Assembly: GCA_027627225.1 (NCBI GenBank)
Contig: CM051024.1
Location: forward strand, 83,190,204 to 83,254,203
Direction: 5' to 3'
Length of the DNA: 64,000 bases
DNA from: Congeria kusceri
Lineage: Eukaryota > Mollusca > Bivalvia > Myida > Dreissenidae
Shown here: positions 48,552-61,516 of the stretch, in pieces
Numbering within the stretch: position 1 is the first letter of the stretch
Layout of the letters: each line of letters begins with the position of its first letter
Position numbers and translations under genes: made by a program
The notes under the pieces: model-generated
Told to the model about the DNA's origin: nothing
Databases searched by the model: none
What the model saw: the letters and a program-made list of their open reading frames with translations, nothing else

Positions 48552-51500
48552 TATGTTGCCATCTGATCAGCTTGCTTGTTTACTTCATATGGTTGTTTGT
48601 GTTTATGTCAAATGTATGTACAATTGGTTTGTTGTTATCATGTATATTTCACTTTGAATGCATATACACAATGTTTGTCAAAAATGTGCGTTAAACTGCC
48701 AGCTAACAAGCAGACAAACCAATAAATAGACAAACCAACGCCAGCAAAACATAACCTCCATGGTAATGTAATGGTATTAACAGTATGGTGTAATATTGTA
48801 GAATCAACTATACCATGTGTATTTTAAGGTATGACACCCTCTTGCGAAACTGCTTATTTAATTTCTGTGAAACTGTTTGTTTCGCGTTAAAAATAAAAAT
48901 TGTGTGTTTCAAATCATTAATAATTCGTGTTCGTGATATAATTCTTCAACGCATAAAAGTACATATGCAAGCATATATTGCATGAAGCGCAATTTCCTTA
49001 TCGTTGGTTAGTTTACCATATAACATTTAAAAAAAGATAGTATTGCTTATTTTAAAACACACAACGCCTCATGAAGTTTAAATAATATGATAAAACTATT
49101 TAGGAATTGTGTATTAATATGGTCGTACTATAAGATGAAACAATGACTGATACTGGTCAAAGGTGTTATGTAGAGCAGCACAGTTGTGATCAAATTTGAA
49201 CGTGCGTTCAGGGATGTTTAAGTATCGATTACACAAAAAGATCGTGTTCACGCTATGTTTTAAATCATAGAACACAATGCGTCGTATGTTATGCCACACC
49301 ACCTTACAAACCAAATATAAACATATGAAATTGGTATTAACATCCTCCGGTACCTTGTTTATGGGAAAGTAGCTAATTGAAAATACAGCACAGTTCAATA
49401 TGAACAGCAAGAGACAAACACACAATGCATATATGATCAAAACTTGGTCGCCTCGAAACGACAAATGCAAGGCGCCGATCCTCACACTTGACCCAGTAAA
49501 CAATCATTATAATTCCTGAACAAGTAAAAAGTAAATACAAATTAACAATGAATGGCTACAATTCTGATTAAATAGTAATAGCAGATATGTCTGCATTCAA
49601 TTGAATTACAGTTTTGTTACTCAATAGTTGACACGATGCCAGAGCAGCAGAATAGTAATTGTGGCACGACAAAATGAAACCAAATGAAACGTCCATATAA
49701 TATTACAAATCAATATATTGATTTTATTAAAAATCGGAAAGTATGGATTTTCCTATACTCGCTTGATATATCTCGGCTTAAAAACGCACCAACGTTAATA
49801 AACTAGTACAGAACAATTGTACAAGTATATGGATATGAAGCAATAAATACTGCTAATCCATTTCCATTCTGAAAGTAAAACTACAATTACGACATAGATA
49901 TTAATGAAATACATTTATTATTTAACAGATCACTGTATTATGATAACTATCAATCGATATTTCATTCCTAAAATAAAGTACTATATTATAATATTACAAT
50001 ACAATTATACCTGATGGCACAGGAAATAATATTGATGCCTCGATACTTTGGTCAATATTCGTTTAATAAGTAGCATTTGTTATAATGATGTAAATATGTT
50101 TCATGCACAACTTTAGTTTATGTTTATGTTCATATTTAATATTTAATGCAACAAATACAGCTAGCCACAAGCCAAACTGAGTCGTCGGACTTTCGAGTTG
50201 CAGGATTCTTGAGATTGTTGACGTCTTTCCTCGAGTCGCAAGACCTCGCGCGACACACATAATGTCTCCTGACAAATATTCATGCTAATTGTTTGGTTAT
50301 TTCTTTTGCTGCACACACATTCGCTGGCTTTTTTCTGGTTTCCGCAATGACGACAATGTTCATGACCGAATCACTGATATGAATGTGTTTAAAAAAATTT
50401 GGGCTTATCAGGATGGCAATAATGCACCTTGCGAAGCCAAACAGATAGGAACGTTTATGAAACAGAACGTTGTAATACCATTCCAAGACCAATTACTATA
50501 CTACAACAAATATTAAAACGGAATCTAATAATAATGTTCTATATAATATATATGGCTAAGTAACACAATATGTGGACATGTCTTACTGGGGTACATTAGC
50601 ACATTGCATCGGAAATTTTACATAAGCGTAATACACAAATACCCGAGAACAAATTATTGTGAATTAATTATTAAATAATACGTAATAGGTAAAACAATTT
50701 ATTATTTTAATGGCAATGCAATAATTCTGGAGGGTATACCAAACAAAATGACAGTATTGTCTTCTGAAACGGGACGGTAAACATCAGATAAAATAGTAAC
50801 TAAATTCTAACTGGTATTCTTTTAACAGCAGCACACAAAACCAGATTAAATATTTGAGTGTTCGATTATTTGCACGATGATCAGTTCACAGTGCGTCATC
50901 GACGGTTTGCTTAAAATATTGTATTACAAGCTTTTCACGAGTTTTCAGATGTTAGAAAACTATCACAACAATTACATGTACGTACATAGCGCGGTTATCC
51001 TGCCTAGTAGTAAGTCAGGCATACATGGCCTAAACATTATTTCTGACGCGACGCGCGTCAACTAAGAGTATCGAATTGACGCAGAAGCTCTGTCTTGCAC
51101 GGACGTACAAAACGCAGAATCACGCAGTGCTACGCGGGACCTATGTCAAGTGAACTTATGGCATTTTGAATGTCGGAATTCTCTAAGATAACGTAGGACA
51201 TGACATACGATGTCCTCCGGCCTACCTATGTTAACACAAAGACTATGCAATAATTTTGCCTTCTGCCCAAAGGTTTTGTGTTAAAAAAACATATGATTTT
51301 CATTTCTGATACAACACACGACTTTCCAAAAATACAAAGGAACACGCCAAACTAATATATTAATAACTACGATTTCATTATCATTATACGATGCCTACAA
51401 TAAACACATTTTAAATACTTTAAAACAAGTATTTATGTAGCCTTGCGCGTGAATGATGCACTTCATATGAAAGGGTCCGTTTTTCCACTACGATGTACTG

Positions 51501-51988
51501 GTTCGATCATACTACAATTTGACTGCGTTTTGAATATAACTCTTTTCATAAATGTCAGAATTCATTTACCATTTCTCTCCCCAGATATGTTATGAGATTA
51601 ACATTTTCTTACAGGAAAGACATATATGTCGCATACAGCACTTAGTTTTATAACATCGTCGCAAATTCAGACTTTGTAAATATTGTTTACATTGCAGTGT
51701 CATTGCAAGTTATCGTTTCTAACTGTTTCAAGTCGTTCGCTTTAAAGTTACAACTAGACATGTGTACTGGTATAGACAAAAAAGTATCGAACGAAACGTC
51801 TAAATAGAGTATTACTATAATGTATGGGCAAATCTTGACGGGATGGCCTGGTCCCCCGCCTCAAGAAGAACTTAACCTGCACACCCGAAACATTTAAACA
51901 CATATAAGCGTTTACAATTTAAATAAATAACTTAAGTTTCTAGCAAGTACAAGACCATCAGTCAGTTATTTTGCGTACATTATTTTAG
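48552..51988. other. No confident gene; several weak coding-like patches
   Basis: A 129-codon minus frame at 49114-49503 has one hydrophobic segment (LIIYALCVCLLLFILNC), but no other support. A + frame at 50289-50516 without a good ATG has protein-like composition (FKKIWAYQDGNNAPCEAKQ). A + stretch at about 51066-51200 is open and Cys/Asp-rich. None could be joined to another exon. They may be remnants of the genes on either side. Confidence 0.3.
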
Positions 51989-52133
51989 AGACAAACGCCG
52001 TTACGTGAGTGGGAACTCGGCCATCGACGAATATTCGACCCGCAGTAGCAGTGTTACAATATCTGGTGCCGATTATGTCAATGCGGATAAGTTTTTGAAC
52101 TTAGTTGATTCTGTTCATGTTAATTGTCAGTAA
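51989..52133 (+). CDS. Possible terminal exon of an unidentified gene
   Basis: After an acceptor (TTATTTTAG) the frame stays open for 47 codons to TAA at 52131-52133. The peptide includes YVSGNSAIDEYSTRSSSVTI and DKFLNLVDSVHV. Composition is protein-like, and the stop is followed by AT-rich DNA. No upstream exon could be assigned. Confidence 0.35.
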
Positions 52134-53094
52134 TTATACTAGAGATTTAGGAGAACACATTGCAGTACATGTGAAAACAATGAAAAAGGGCAGACTTACA
52201 TATTATGTAAGTATTTCCCTATCGGTTATGTTGTACCAGTCAAAGTAAAACTTCCTTTTTATAATGAAGAAAACCATATCGCTCTAGATAATGCGAACTT
52301 TGTTGAGTTTGTCATACACACGGTCGTATGCTTGAGTAATATGCATTTGAAATCACTCTGATGCACTTACGGCAAATACATTATCCGTGGCGATAACTTT
52401 TTTTATTAGAAGCGACTATTTATTGATGTGGGGTTTGTTGTGTTAAAATTCGAATAGAAATAAAAGAAGAATACGAGTAAAAACTGACAGCGTGACTATC
52501 ATTGAGAAAAGGCAATATATACAACGATTTGCATATTTGTTAATTTTACTTGGTGTGACCACATTCAGTTTGTCTGGATATTGTCTGGCTTTGTAAACCT
52601 AAACAAAATGTTGCAAATACACTCAGTACGGCAGTTGAGTAGTTTGGTTATAATCGTAGAAAGTTAGAAAGTTGTTATTCCTATTTATTGTTTAATTAAA
52701 ATACTGTTAGGTTCTGACTAATTTATTGCTTTTTGTCGTTTCTTTTCGATTATTGTTAAAAGTGATGCCATGTTCCTTAAAAACAAAGGATATTTAATGA
52801 TCAGGGTAAACAAACAGGGTCCATTTTAGTGGTCTGATCGCTGTAATGGTAAAAATGATAACAATTAGTTGTGTTGTCAAATGAGTATATTATTTCCTCC
52901 AACATAGGAGAGCGTAACAGATATGTATAGTTACAAGGATGTTGATGATAATAAAACACACAAATAAAACACATAAGTATGTATCTGTCTGTGTACACAC
53001 AATATAACAACAAAATATTATCTCATTAAGTTGTCATATACTTGTCTCTACCGCCATTCTTCTTGCGTTCATAGATATTGCATAAAAATGTTAA
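52134..53094. other. AT-rich gap between convergent coding blocks
   Basis: Nothing recognised. If both flanking calls are right, it is the shared 3' region of a + and a - gene and should hold both polyadenylation sites. Confidence 0.4.
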
Positions 53095-56000
53095 CTAAAC
53101 TCTATGATAAAGTTCAGGTTCAGTAACTGATGTAGTGTCTGCGCATGCAGCATCACCAACTATCGCCTGCTCTATTTCTTCACACTGTCGGCATAAAGAC
53201 TTTTCACGGACTTTAAAGTTGTTGTAAAGTCTCGTGAAGTAATATTAATGCGAATAAAAGGCACTTGTTAAACTAACCCCTTGTCTGCATAATACAAACG
53301 CACTTCTCATCTTAATGAATCGTTCAACAGCTAACATGTACAAGAGTTTCTTTGTAAATTCATTATCATAAAAGTTTACCCATATCGTTTATAGTTTGCC
53401 TTGGTCTGAATACAATGCTCAAGAAACTCTCTACATTCCTCTACGTTTCTAAAACATACACATTCAATTTAAAATGTAATACTTGTTTCCAGTAGATAGT
53501 TCAATCCATAAATATACACAAGTATAAGGTTGTTGCTTTATGTCAATTTTGTAATCTTGTTGTAACAATATACACTGAACAAAAGTTAAAACGCATCAAT
53601 TGGAAATTGTTGTCGTTTCTTTTTTTGTTTAAGAATTTCAGCAGCGCCGTTCCAATATTTTTGTATGGACACATGCATGTATAACTTAAATAATCATAGC
53701 TGACATTTCAAGCTGAAATTCCTATAAATAGAGAAAATACAACAATGTCCAACTATTTCTATTTGGTGGCTTATAACGTTTGTTTAGTGTACAATGATCT
53801 ACCCAAGTGCACTTTGACATATCAACATATCCTAGTTGAGAACATATGCGTTCTAACTGAAGTGAAATGTGGCCTGATTATCAAATAATCAATATTTTGT
53901 TTCATATAGTATATAACTAAAGTAAACACATGATTGCATATACAAACATATAATGACAATGAACTCGTATTTAAAAAAAACTCACACCCAAATGGTAACA
54001 TCAGCGCTCTGAAGCATATTGCATACTGAGACATTGTTTGTAATTAATACTCGCCTGTACAATAAATGCATCAAAACAAAGAGATCCTATTACATACTTC
54101 TGCCTGCTGTCCAGAAAAGATCTGTAACTGTCTACAATGTTAAGGTCTCGTGTGCTCCAACCGCTGTAAATATAACACAAAACTAATAATGTTGATGAAC
54201 TTAATATATGATCAGTATATACCATATTGTTCTTTTACGAAAACTTTAACAAAAATGCCGTTACATCTTTACTTGGTTTATCTTCAAAGTTTCAGCGTCA
54301 TTCTTCGTGACTTGTATAGAATAGAATGTTTGCAGCTAGGAGGCAATAATTACTAATTGCTATAGTATTTCTTCAACAAAAGTTAAACAAAACGTATCAC
54401 AACGTGTTCTGCATAATGTACATAAAAACGCTTATCTTGTCTCATTTATACATTCATAAATGCGTTAAAAATGACATATCTTTCAGCAAGACTTCGTCGT
54501 TCTTGTATTTGACTTTCAATACGTTTCCATTCATCCAGCAGCGAAGTGGCCGTTGTCCTCCATTCTTCTCTACAAAGGGTTCACGAATCACTGTTTATCA
54601 TTTACATAACAAGTTTAATACGATGTATATGCTTTATCTGTGTTACTGAATCAATTGTGTCACACATGTATAGAGTGTATAAGTAATATATACTTGTACA
54701 TGTAGCCTGTGACACTATGGACCTAACGTTGACGAACATAACAATAATAGTGTTTATTTTAGGACTAACGTTTGTCGATGTGATTTGCACCTGTAATGTA
54801 TTGGTTTCCCAAAAATATCTGTCAATTTACTGATACATTTTGATACCAGAGCTTTTACTGATACGGCACGAACTCATGATTAATACTAAACTATGTGCCC
54901 TAAACTCTGTGGTGAACTGTCTTACCAGGAGTAATATTGATACAAGTAATGTTGTTTGTTTTCGTTAATCAAGACAATTCTGACGTTTCGTGTTATCCCT
55001 AAAGAAAATGTATTGAAATACATGTAAATATTATTTATGTAAAGTTTAATGGTTACAAAATTCGAACTGGATGGAAAGTTGATATTGATTTACGAACTAT
55101 AAAAAGAAGGCTTCAAGTATCTCTCTATAACAGTACTACCTCATTATATCTTCCTTTTCGTCGGAAACCTCTTTTCTTACTGTGTCTTCAGGCCAATTCC
55201 CAGATAGGAACTTATCACTTAATATATATGAAATTGAATACATATACGTAAAATTGTGGCATTACATGTATGTTATTTTAAGACGATTTTGTTTTATTTG
55301 AAATAAAAACAAAATATTGTTTTCTACACGTGATTGATAATGGGATGAAAATAAATCACGCATTTAGACAACTAAAGGTGAAAACAAGAACGGGAACGGG
55401 AACACTTGGTTTGCACATCTGGTTATATGCTAGATACTGTTGTTAAAAAATAAAGCGTTTCCAATACGGATGAAGGTGACCATGTGAGTGCGTCTCCCAG
55501 CTGTTATATTCAATTAACTTAACGGGACTGTGTCTACGATAAAGAGCTTCTATAACAAAGTAAATGGTTTTAATTATATAATTATAAAAATGCCTATACA
55601 CAGGCGTCCAACTAAAATTAAAGAATACATACTATACTACATTTTGATCAAATCAAATATACAAATGCTATAAAAACAAAACAAGAACTGGATTGTATCA
55701 CAATCAAGGCATAAAACGCATAAAACCTATCAAGACACAAACATGACAATTAATATCGTTCTAAATAGAAACGCCGTTTGTGAACGCAATTGAAACGATG
55801 TAAAAATGTAGAGGACATGGGTTAAACAAACAAGACCTAAAGGTTTTATTCTCAGAATGCGTTTACCCATTTCCTTATCAACTTGTACCTATAAGTTTAT
55901 CATATTCCAAGTGTATATTTTAATACAATTTATATTATGATATTATCCGTATAAGGTCCTTTTCGAAGAAATAGTCCCTTTATAAACGGTTAATTACCAG

Positions 56001-58789
56001 TCCTGTTTCCACTGGTCTTCCATCCGATGAAACTCTTTTCGAGCGTCTTCAAGATTTTGACCGTGTTCTTCTATTGTGTGCAGTAAACCTTGACTATCAG
56101 AGCTCCTGAAAAATAATAGCTGTAAAATACAAAACTTATCCAAAAATACATGTGTACAACATGCAGTACATAAAAGGAAAGTATATCCCATCCATGTATA
56201 GCCATTAAAATCATTTTTGCAATTTAACATCGAGACAAATACAAACGCAACAGAATGAAATGTTTCCTTTTAACTGATGATAAGTAGTATCCATGCATTA
56301 TAACCGACACACGGTATTAGAAGTGTAATCGTACTTTTTAATTGATTGGACATAGCTTATTAATTTTGACTAAATACATGAAAAAATGAACCTTTATCAT
56401 TGGATTACAAAATATTTGTAAAACGCTTAAGCCTCAGTCACACCTTCCCGATTATGGCTCCCGACAGCGTCCCGACAGCGCCACGATACAAATAATAACA
56501 AAGTCGGAAATATCGCGACGCTGTCGGAACGCTGTCGCGAGCTGTCTGGACGATTTCGAGACGCTGTCCTGAGAATCGGGAATCATCGGGACACGCTCGG
56601 CGTTATCGACCAATCACTCCCGACAGATAAAGTTGTCCCTTAAAGCCTCAGTCACATATTCCCGATTTTTCCTGCCGTTCTTAAGCCGACAGCGTCCCAA
56701 ATCAGATATTTCAATAATCTGAGATTCGGGGCTCAAAATTCAATTTTTGATCCAAAGACCGAATATGGACAGGTCACGACAGCGTCTCGACAGAGTACCG
56801 ACAGAGTCCCGATTTTTCCGACTGCGATCCGACAGAGTCCCGACAGTGTCCCGATAGCTCCCGTCAGCGTCCCGACAGCATCCCGGCATTCCCGACTTTT
56901 TCTATTAATTGCATCGTAGCGCTGTCTGGGCGCTGTCAGGAGCCATAATCGGGAAGCATAAATGGTGGTCAGTCAAAGCTCTGTCGATGAATGACAAACG
57001 CACACAAACACGCATAACACACACGAGATATACACCAGACGTGATATATGTATATCATTTCCGTTCTGCCGGTTATTGTCCCGACAACGTCCCGACACCG
57101 TCCCGACTTTGTCCGATACAGCCCAATCTATCCCGAGAGAGTCCCGTCTATACAAATTCAGCTGAGTCTCCCGAATGTTACGAGAAACCTTTACTGTCGG
57201 GAGTGCTTGGCCGATCACGCCGAACGTGTCCCGATGATTCCCGAATGTCAGGACAGCGTTCCAAAAGAGTCCAGACAGCTTCCGACACCGTCCCGTCACC
57301 GTCCCGATATTCCAGGTTTTTTTATTATCCGGATCGTAGCGCTGTCAGGACGCTGTCAGGAGACATAATCGGGAATGTGTGACTGATTCTTTACATTCGG
57401 TAGAATCAGCCGAATTTGTATAGTCGGGACTCTGTCGGGATAGATTCGGCAATATCGGATCATATTCGGGACAGTGTCGAAACGCTGGCGGGACAATATC
57501 CGGTAGAACGGGAATGATAAAGAATACAAATTATATATACATTTATCACGTCTGTTGTATAGCGTGTGTGTTGTGCGTGTTTATGTGTGTGTGTCATTCA
57601 TGTACAGGACTTTGACCGGTCCACCATCAATGCTTCCCGATTATGGCTCCTGACAGCGTTCCGACAGCGCTACGATACAAATACAAATAATAAAAACGTC
57701 TGGAATGTCGGAATACAATCGGGACGCTGGGGGGGACACTTTCGGATCGCATTCGGAAACATCGGGATGCTGCCGGGACTCTGTCGAGACTTTGTCAAGA
57801 CGCTGTCGGGACACTGCCGGGATATATTTGATCTTTTGAAACAAAAAATGAATTTCGAGCCCCGAATATCATAATCTTGTCTCGACTTTTGACAGATTTG
57901 ATTCGGGAATGTATGACTGAGGCTTAACTTTTAACTTATTGTATTCCTAATAAACACACAAGCTGATACAGCTCTAGACATGTGCTTACGACTTTTCGAC
58001 TGTTGCATTCATATGGTTTACAATCTGCAATTTCTTTTCCGCCAAAGATGTCCGGACATTTTTTACAATATTGTCGAACTCATGGGCACTCTTTGTGATC
58101 TCCTCTTCAGCGTTGTTTCTATAAATAATCGTAGCATTATTCCTTGCCCAGTCATAATGAGCATTTTTCTTCATTTCTGTACAAAGTACACGATACGGGA
58201 TAACTATAAAATACAATTAGTAAGAACGATATTACATTGCTTCCGTAATGGTTTCTTTGGTGTGTTCTGTTTCCGATTATTCGCTGTTTCTTCGTTTAGC
58301 ATTTGAATGTTGTTCTCGAGTTCTTTCGCTTCTTGAGCCTAAATTTTCTTTAAAGACGACCTGCGGCGAATAAATGGATGCATCATAATATTAACATATG
58401 CATGTTTAATAATAATGTATGAAATGGAAACCTTCTGCTAGTTATATTAATATTAAATAATTTACATGGAAGCCATTTATCCGGAGTGCTGTAATATCTG
58501 GTATTATGCCGCTTTAAAACTTAAAAGTTACCATTCTTTTAATGTCAGATTAAAACATTATGTTTTTCAAAGGACATCCAACATATTAAAACTGTATTAT
58601 TTAAGTATCAAAATGATTATTTATATCGTTAAAATGGGTATAAACATCAAGCTGGAAATACTATTTAGATGTCACGAACAACATACATTTTGACGTCTAA
58701 GTCACTCAGCTTCTTCTGGTACGCTCGTTGTTTCTCATCCAGATCGTTTCGTAGAGTTTTGAATTTATCTTCATATAAACCTTTCTCTT
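53095..58789 (-). CDS. Coiled-coil protein gene made of small frame-preserving exons
   Basis: Exons on minus, 5' to 3': 58789-58687, 58118-57990, 56105-55998, 55217-55140, 54569-54480, 54163-54098, 53448-53380, 53230-53095 (TAG at 53097-53095). From 58118 on, every internal exon carries 1 leading and 2 trailing bases around whole codons (129, 108, 78, 90, 66, 69 nt). All junctions therefore keep frame. Peptides are charged and helical: EKKLQIVNHMNATVEKS; LLHTIEEHGQNLEDARKEFH; DTVRKEVSDEKEDIM; SLLDEWKRIESQIQERRSLA, which is spectrin-repeat-like; FLDSRQ; EECREFLEHCIQTKANYKRY. The C-terminus contains REKSLCRQCEEIEQAIVGDA and ends HRV. Donors are GTATGT, GTAAGC, GTAATT, GTAGTA, GTATGT and GTAAAC, but the 54480 donor reads ATATGT. 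Start codon and upstream exons were not found. Likely a cytoskeletal or scaffold-type protein; no family name can be given. Confidence 0.68.
56427..57927. mobile_element. 1.5-kb TIR element rich in CCCGACAG, TTAA-flanked
   Basis: The left end TTAAGCCTCAGTCACACCTT is mirrored at the right end by GACTGAGGCTTAA (57915-57927). Inside, the left half is dense in CCCGACAGCGTCCCGACAG-like words, and the right half in their complements, so the whole can fold on itself. Diverged inner ends (TAAAGCCTCAGTCACA at 56641; GGGAATGTGTGACTGA near 57375) suggest nested copies. A block starting TTCCCGATTATGGCTCC is repeated at 56446 and about 57638. Open frames on both strands (up to 157 codons) follow from the repeat and show no domain. 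It lies in an intron of the coiled-coil gene (between 57990 and 56105). Confidence 0.8.
58236..58338 (-). CDS. Extra coiled-coil exon candidate, phase does not fit
   Basis: After an acceptor (AAAATTTAG) a 103-nt open stretch encodes a helical peptide (AQEAKELENNIQMLNEETAN) and ends at CAAT|GTAATA. It lies between two exons of the coiled-coil gene. As drawn it has 0 leading and 1 trailing base, unlike its neighbours. Either a splice site is misplaced, or it is a decayed or alternative exon. Confidence 0.45.
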
Positions 58790-59860
58790 CTGGTGAGCGG
58801 TTACATATTTACAGTCTGAAACTAACAATACGATCACCCAGACAAACTATTTGGAGCTTAGCTAATTATACGAATTCTTATTCTTTCGATATCCAATTTA
58901 TCCAATTAAGGTTTGCATTTGTCCAACCACATTCGTATAGTAGCACATATAGGTTTACGTTCTTACGTATAAAACAAATATGTGCATGCGGCCACAACTA
59001 TTTAAATACACCACGAACTGCAATTGTGACAATATAAACACCAGCGTTAATAGAAATATAGCTTTTTTCCCACTACATAACAACCGTAATTACTTTTATT
59101 ATAACACATGCATATTGTTGACATATTCACCTTGTTGAATCATTAGATCATAACATTTCTTCACTATTTTTGTTTTTCATTTTAAATTCCTGAATGTGTA
59201 CTCTAATTGTATGTAAAAGTGTATGTTCATAATAATTACTGCATATTGTATAAAAAAAACACTTGCAAACAATCTAAATCGGGTGTGTATGTTATTATTC
59301 TGAATTTTATCATTATCAGACAGCAAACAGTCTGTAGTGAAACCTGAATCACAGGTTTTTCTTGTGCCGCTTTGAGAAAATCATTGTAATATAGTTATAT
59401 AATTATATTACATCGACGGCAACATAATACATTTGTCCATGCAATTTTCAGAAAAACCTTTCAATTTACTCTACTTTCCTTTTCTATTTGTTTGCAAAAG
59501 TGCTTGTCGTACATACTATGCTAAATGTGTACGTGCAAATCATTTTAAGATTTTTGAAAAATATTTTTTAGTTAATTTGCAACATTAAAATGTTTTATAC
59601 ATGGTACTAACAACAGACACGGTTACAATTGCCAACACGTACTTATATACAATGATATTGTATACTTACAAGTCACATTAACCGGTCTTAAATCCGATAA
59701 TATTTTCCGCGTGTAAATCGAAAAGCGTCGATACAAGTAATTGCATAAACAAGACACTCAGATTACATTGATAGTGTGTTTTGCAAAGGCAATCAATACG
59801 CGGCGCACTTGATTAACACTGACAACGTCCCTCCAGAAATAATAACTGTAAACGCAGACA
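58790..59860. other. AT-rich stretch upstream of the last visible coiled-coil exon
   Basis: No confident exon. A minus stretch near 59390-59335 encodes DFLKAAQEKPVIQ before a GT, resembling the coiled-coil exons, but no acceptor could be placed. The 5' exons of that gene may be here or further right. Confidence 0.3.
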
Positions 59861-59869
59861 TCGACAAGA

Positions 59870-59940
59870 CATTAACATTGGCTCTTTGTAGTTCGTTATT
59901 TCCACGTCTCGTGCATCGCTTCAACTGATTGTTCGTAGAA
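59870..59940 (+). other. Possible 5' untranslated exon
   Basis: A non-AT-rich stretch ends at a strong donor (AGAAG|GTAAGTGCG, GT at 59941). With the ATG-bearing exon at 60530-60596 it would form the start of a + strand gene running out of the window. The transcription start is not defined. Confidence 0.3.
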
Positions 59941-60529
59941 GGTAAGTGCGTCGCATTTGCATTTGTCTTTTAAACGTAAATATTGGCATGTTCCAGACCA
60001 GATTTATGTTCGCCTAGTTATGTCCTAACGTATATTACTATAATTCTAAAAAAGCAGTCAGTTCATACTTAATATAGTGCGATATATAAATTTACGGCGA
60101 TGTTGAAACAACTATTCATACGTTTCCACTAGTGACTGTGTTATTTAACCCGATGAAGTTTTGTCATATTTTGTCTACTTTCGATTTCTATTCTGTATCG
60201 TTATGTAAAATGGTTTTGTAAAGACAGTATGGTTTTGTTTTAAAGACAGAAGTAAATTCTGACTGAGAAAGCGCTTTATATTAAATAATCTCTTTATAAC
60301 TGCAATTATAATTCGACGAGAGGCGCGGCTAAAAAGGTAAGCAAAATCTTTCGAAAGGAAGAACACGACCTGTCTATCAACATACACATTTTTGTAACAT
60401 TTGACAATTGGTAATTCGATCTACTATTATGTGTAACTGACGTTTTCTTTTGTATTATTTGCGTGTTTTATTGTATTTGAGTTTATTAAATATTCTATTT
60501 TTTTGAGACAAACGACATAAGTTTTCTAG

Positions 60530-60596
60530 TCGTCTGATACGTAAACAAAGAGATTATGTGTGTGAGGGCGATAAATCATGGATGCTCCACGTGAAG
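60530..60596 (+). CDS. Possible first coding exon of a + strand gene
   Basis: An acceptor with a pyrimidine-rich tract (AAGTTTTCTAG) precedes a short exon with ATG at 60578, reading MDAPRE, and a donor G|GTAAAG. Too short to identify. The rest of the gene would lie to the right, but I found no following exon in the window. Confidence 0.3.
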
Positions 60597-61314
60597 GTAA
60601 AGATTGTACAAACGATCATTGCAAAAACGGAAATCGAATTGTGGACCTTATTTTTAATGTAACAAACCACTACATCTGAGGTTAAGTGTCTATATAAAGG
60701 CAAAGGGAATTCGTTCCACCATGCTATGCATTGTTATTATTGCTTTATATACTTCCTACAATTTCTTATTTGAAACGATTTGAATCAGACTATGAGCTAA
60801 TTCCATAACTAGAAACCCGACACAACCAAATTTGAGTTAAACAAATGTCGAAGTTAATTATACCATTTCAGCAACTTACTATAAGATAAGCATGAGCATA
60901 GCTACCATTCCAATCTATCAAAACCCCATAAACATATGAAACCAGGCGTTTACTACTTTAAATACGCTCGCATTTTGAAGATACAATAAAACGTGTACTA
61001 TTTACAAGTATTTCATGCACAAAACGTTCATAACACATTTGAATGTTATATACTATGCAGGCTTGTGTGTAACAGCCTGTTGCATACCGGAAAAATAATA
61101 CGAATATACAACGTTGACTGATCTTTAAGATACATATTATATTTTGAATACACATGCAATCAATATTCTACATGCACGTCAGTTCTGGTTCCACATAATT
61201 ACCACAGCAGGCAAACGAAAGACAGTTTTAATCCTTGTTTCGCCGCTTTATCAAGAATGTTAAATGCAAATCTGAAATCTACGTATAACAAAAAAAATGC
61301 ATGTTTTATGTTAG
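60597..61314. other. AT-rich stretch, no gene seen
   Basis: No supported feature. It would be intron if the 60.5-kb exon is real. Confidence 0.4.
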
Positions 61315-61516
61315 CATGTACAGTACGCGCCACGCGAAACCCACAAAGTTCGCGAAATGCGACGAGCCCATTTGATCGCGAAGCGCAGATCGCTCGCTCG
61401 CGATGTCACGAAATTTCGCTAATTCTCGCGACGAAAATTCGCTCTTTCGTGGCGAATAATTTTGTCCCGCCACGAATCGTGACGAAAAAATAATTAGTAA
61501 AATGTACACATGTACG
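61315..61516. mobile_element. CpG-rich short element, copy 1
   Basis: About 200 bp very rich in CG and TTCGCG/GCGAAA words inside AT-rich DNA. The outer end CATGTACAGTACGCGCCACG and following CGAAACCCACA are matched in inverted orientation at 63565-63606. Non-coding MITE- or SINE-like unit; short frames across it are artefacts of the repeat words. Confidence 0.75.

Noticed and set aside
49114..49503. 129-codon minus frame with one hydrophobic segment as a membrane protein gene
   Set aside because: Low-complexity AT-rich composition, no recognisable domain, no splice or promoter support.
56909..57382. 157-codon + frame and overlapping minus frames rich in Pro, Arg and Ser
   Set aside because: They lie wholly inside the CCCGACAG repeat element; composition follows from the repeated words.
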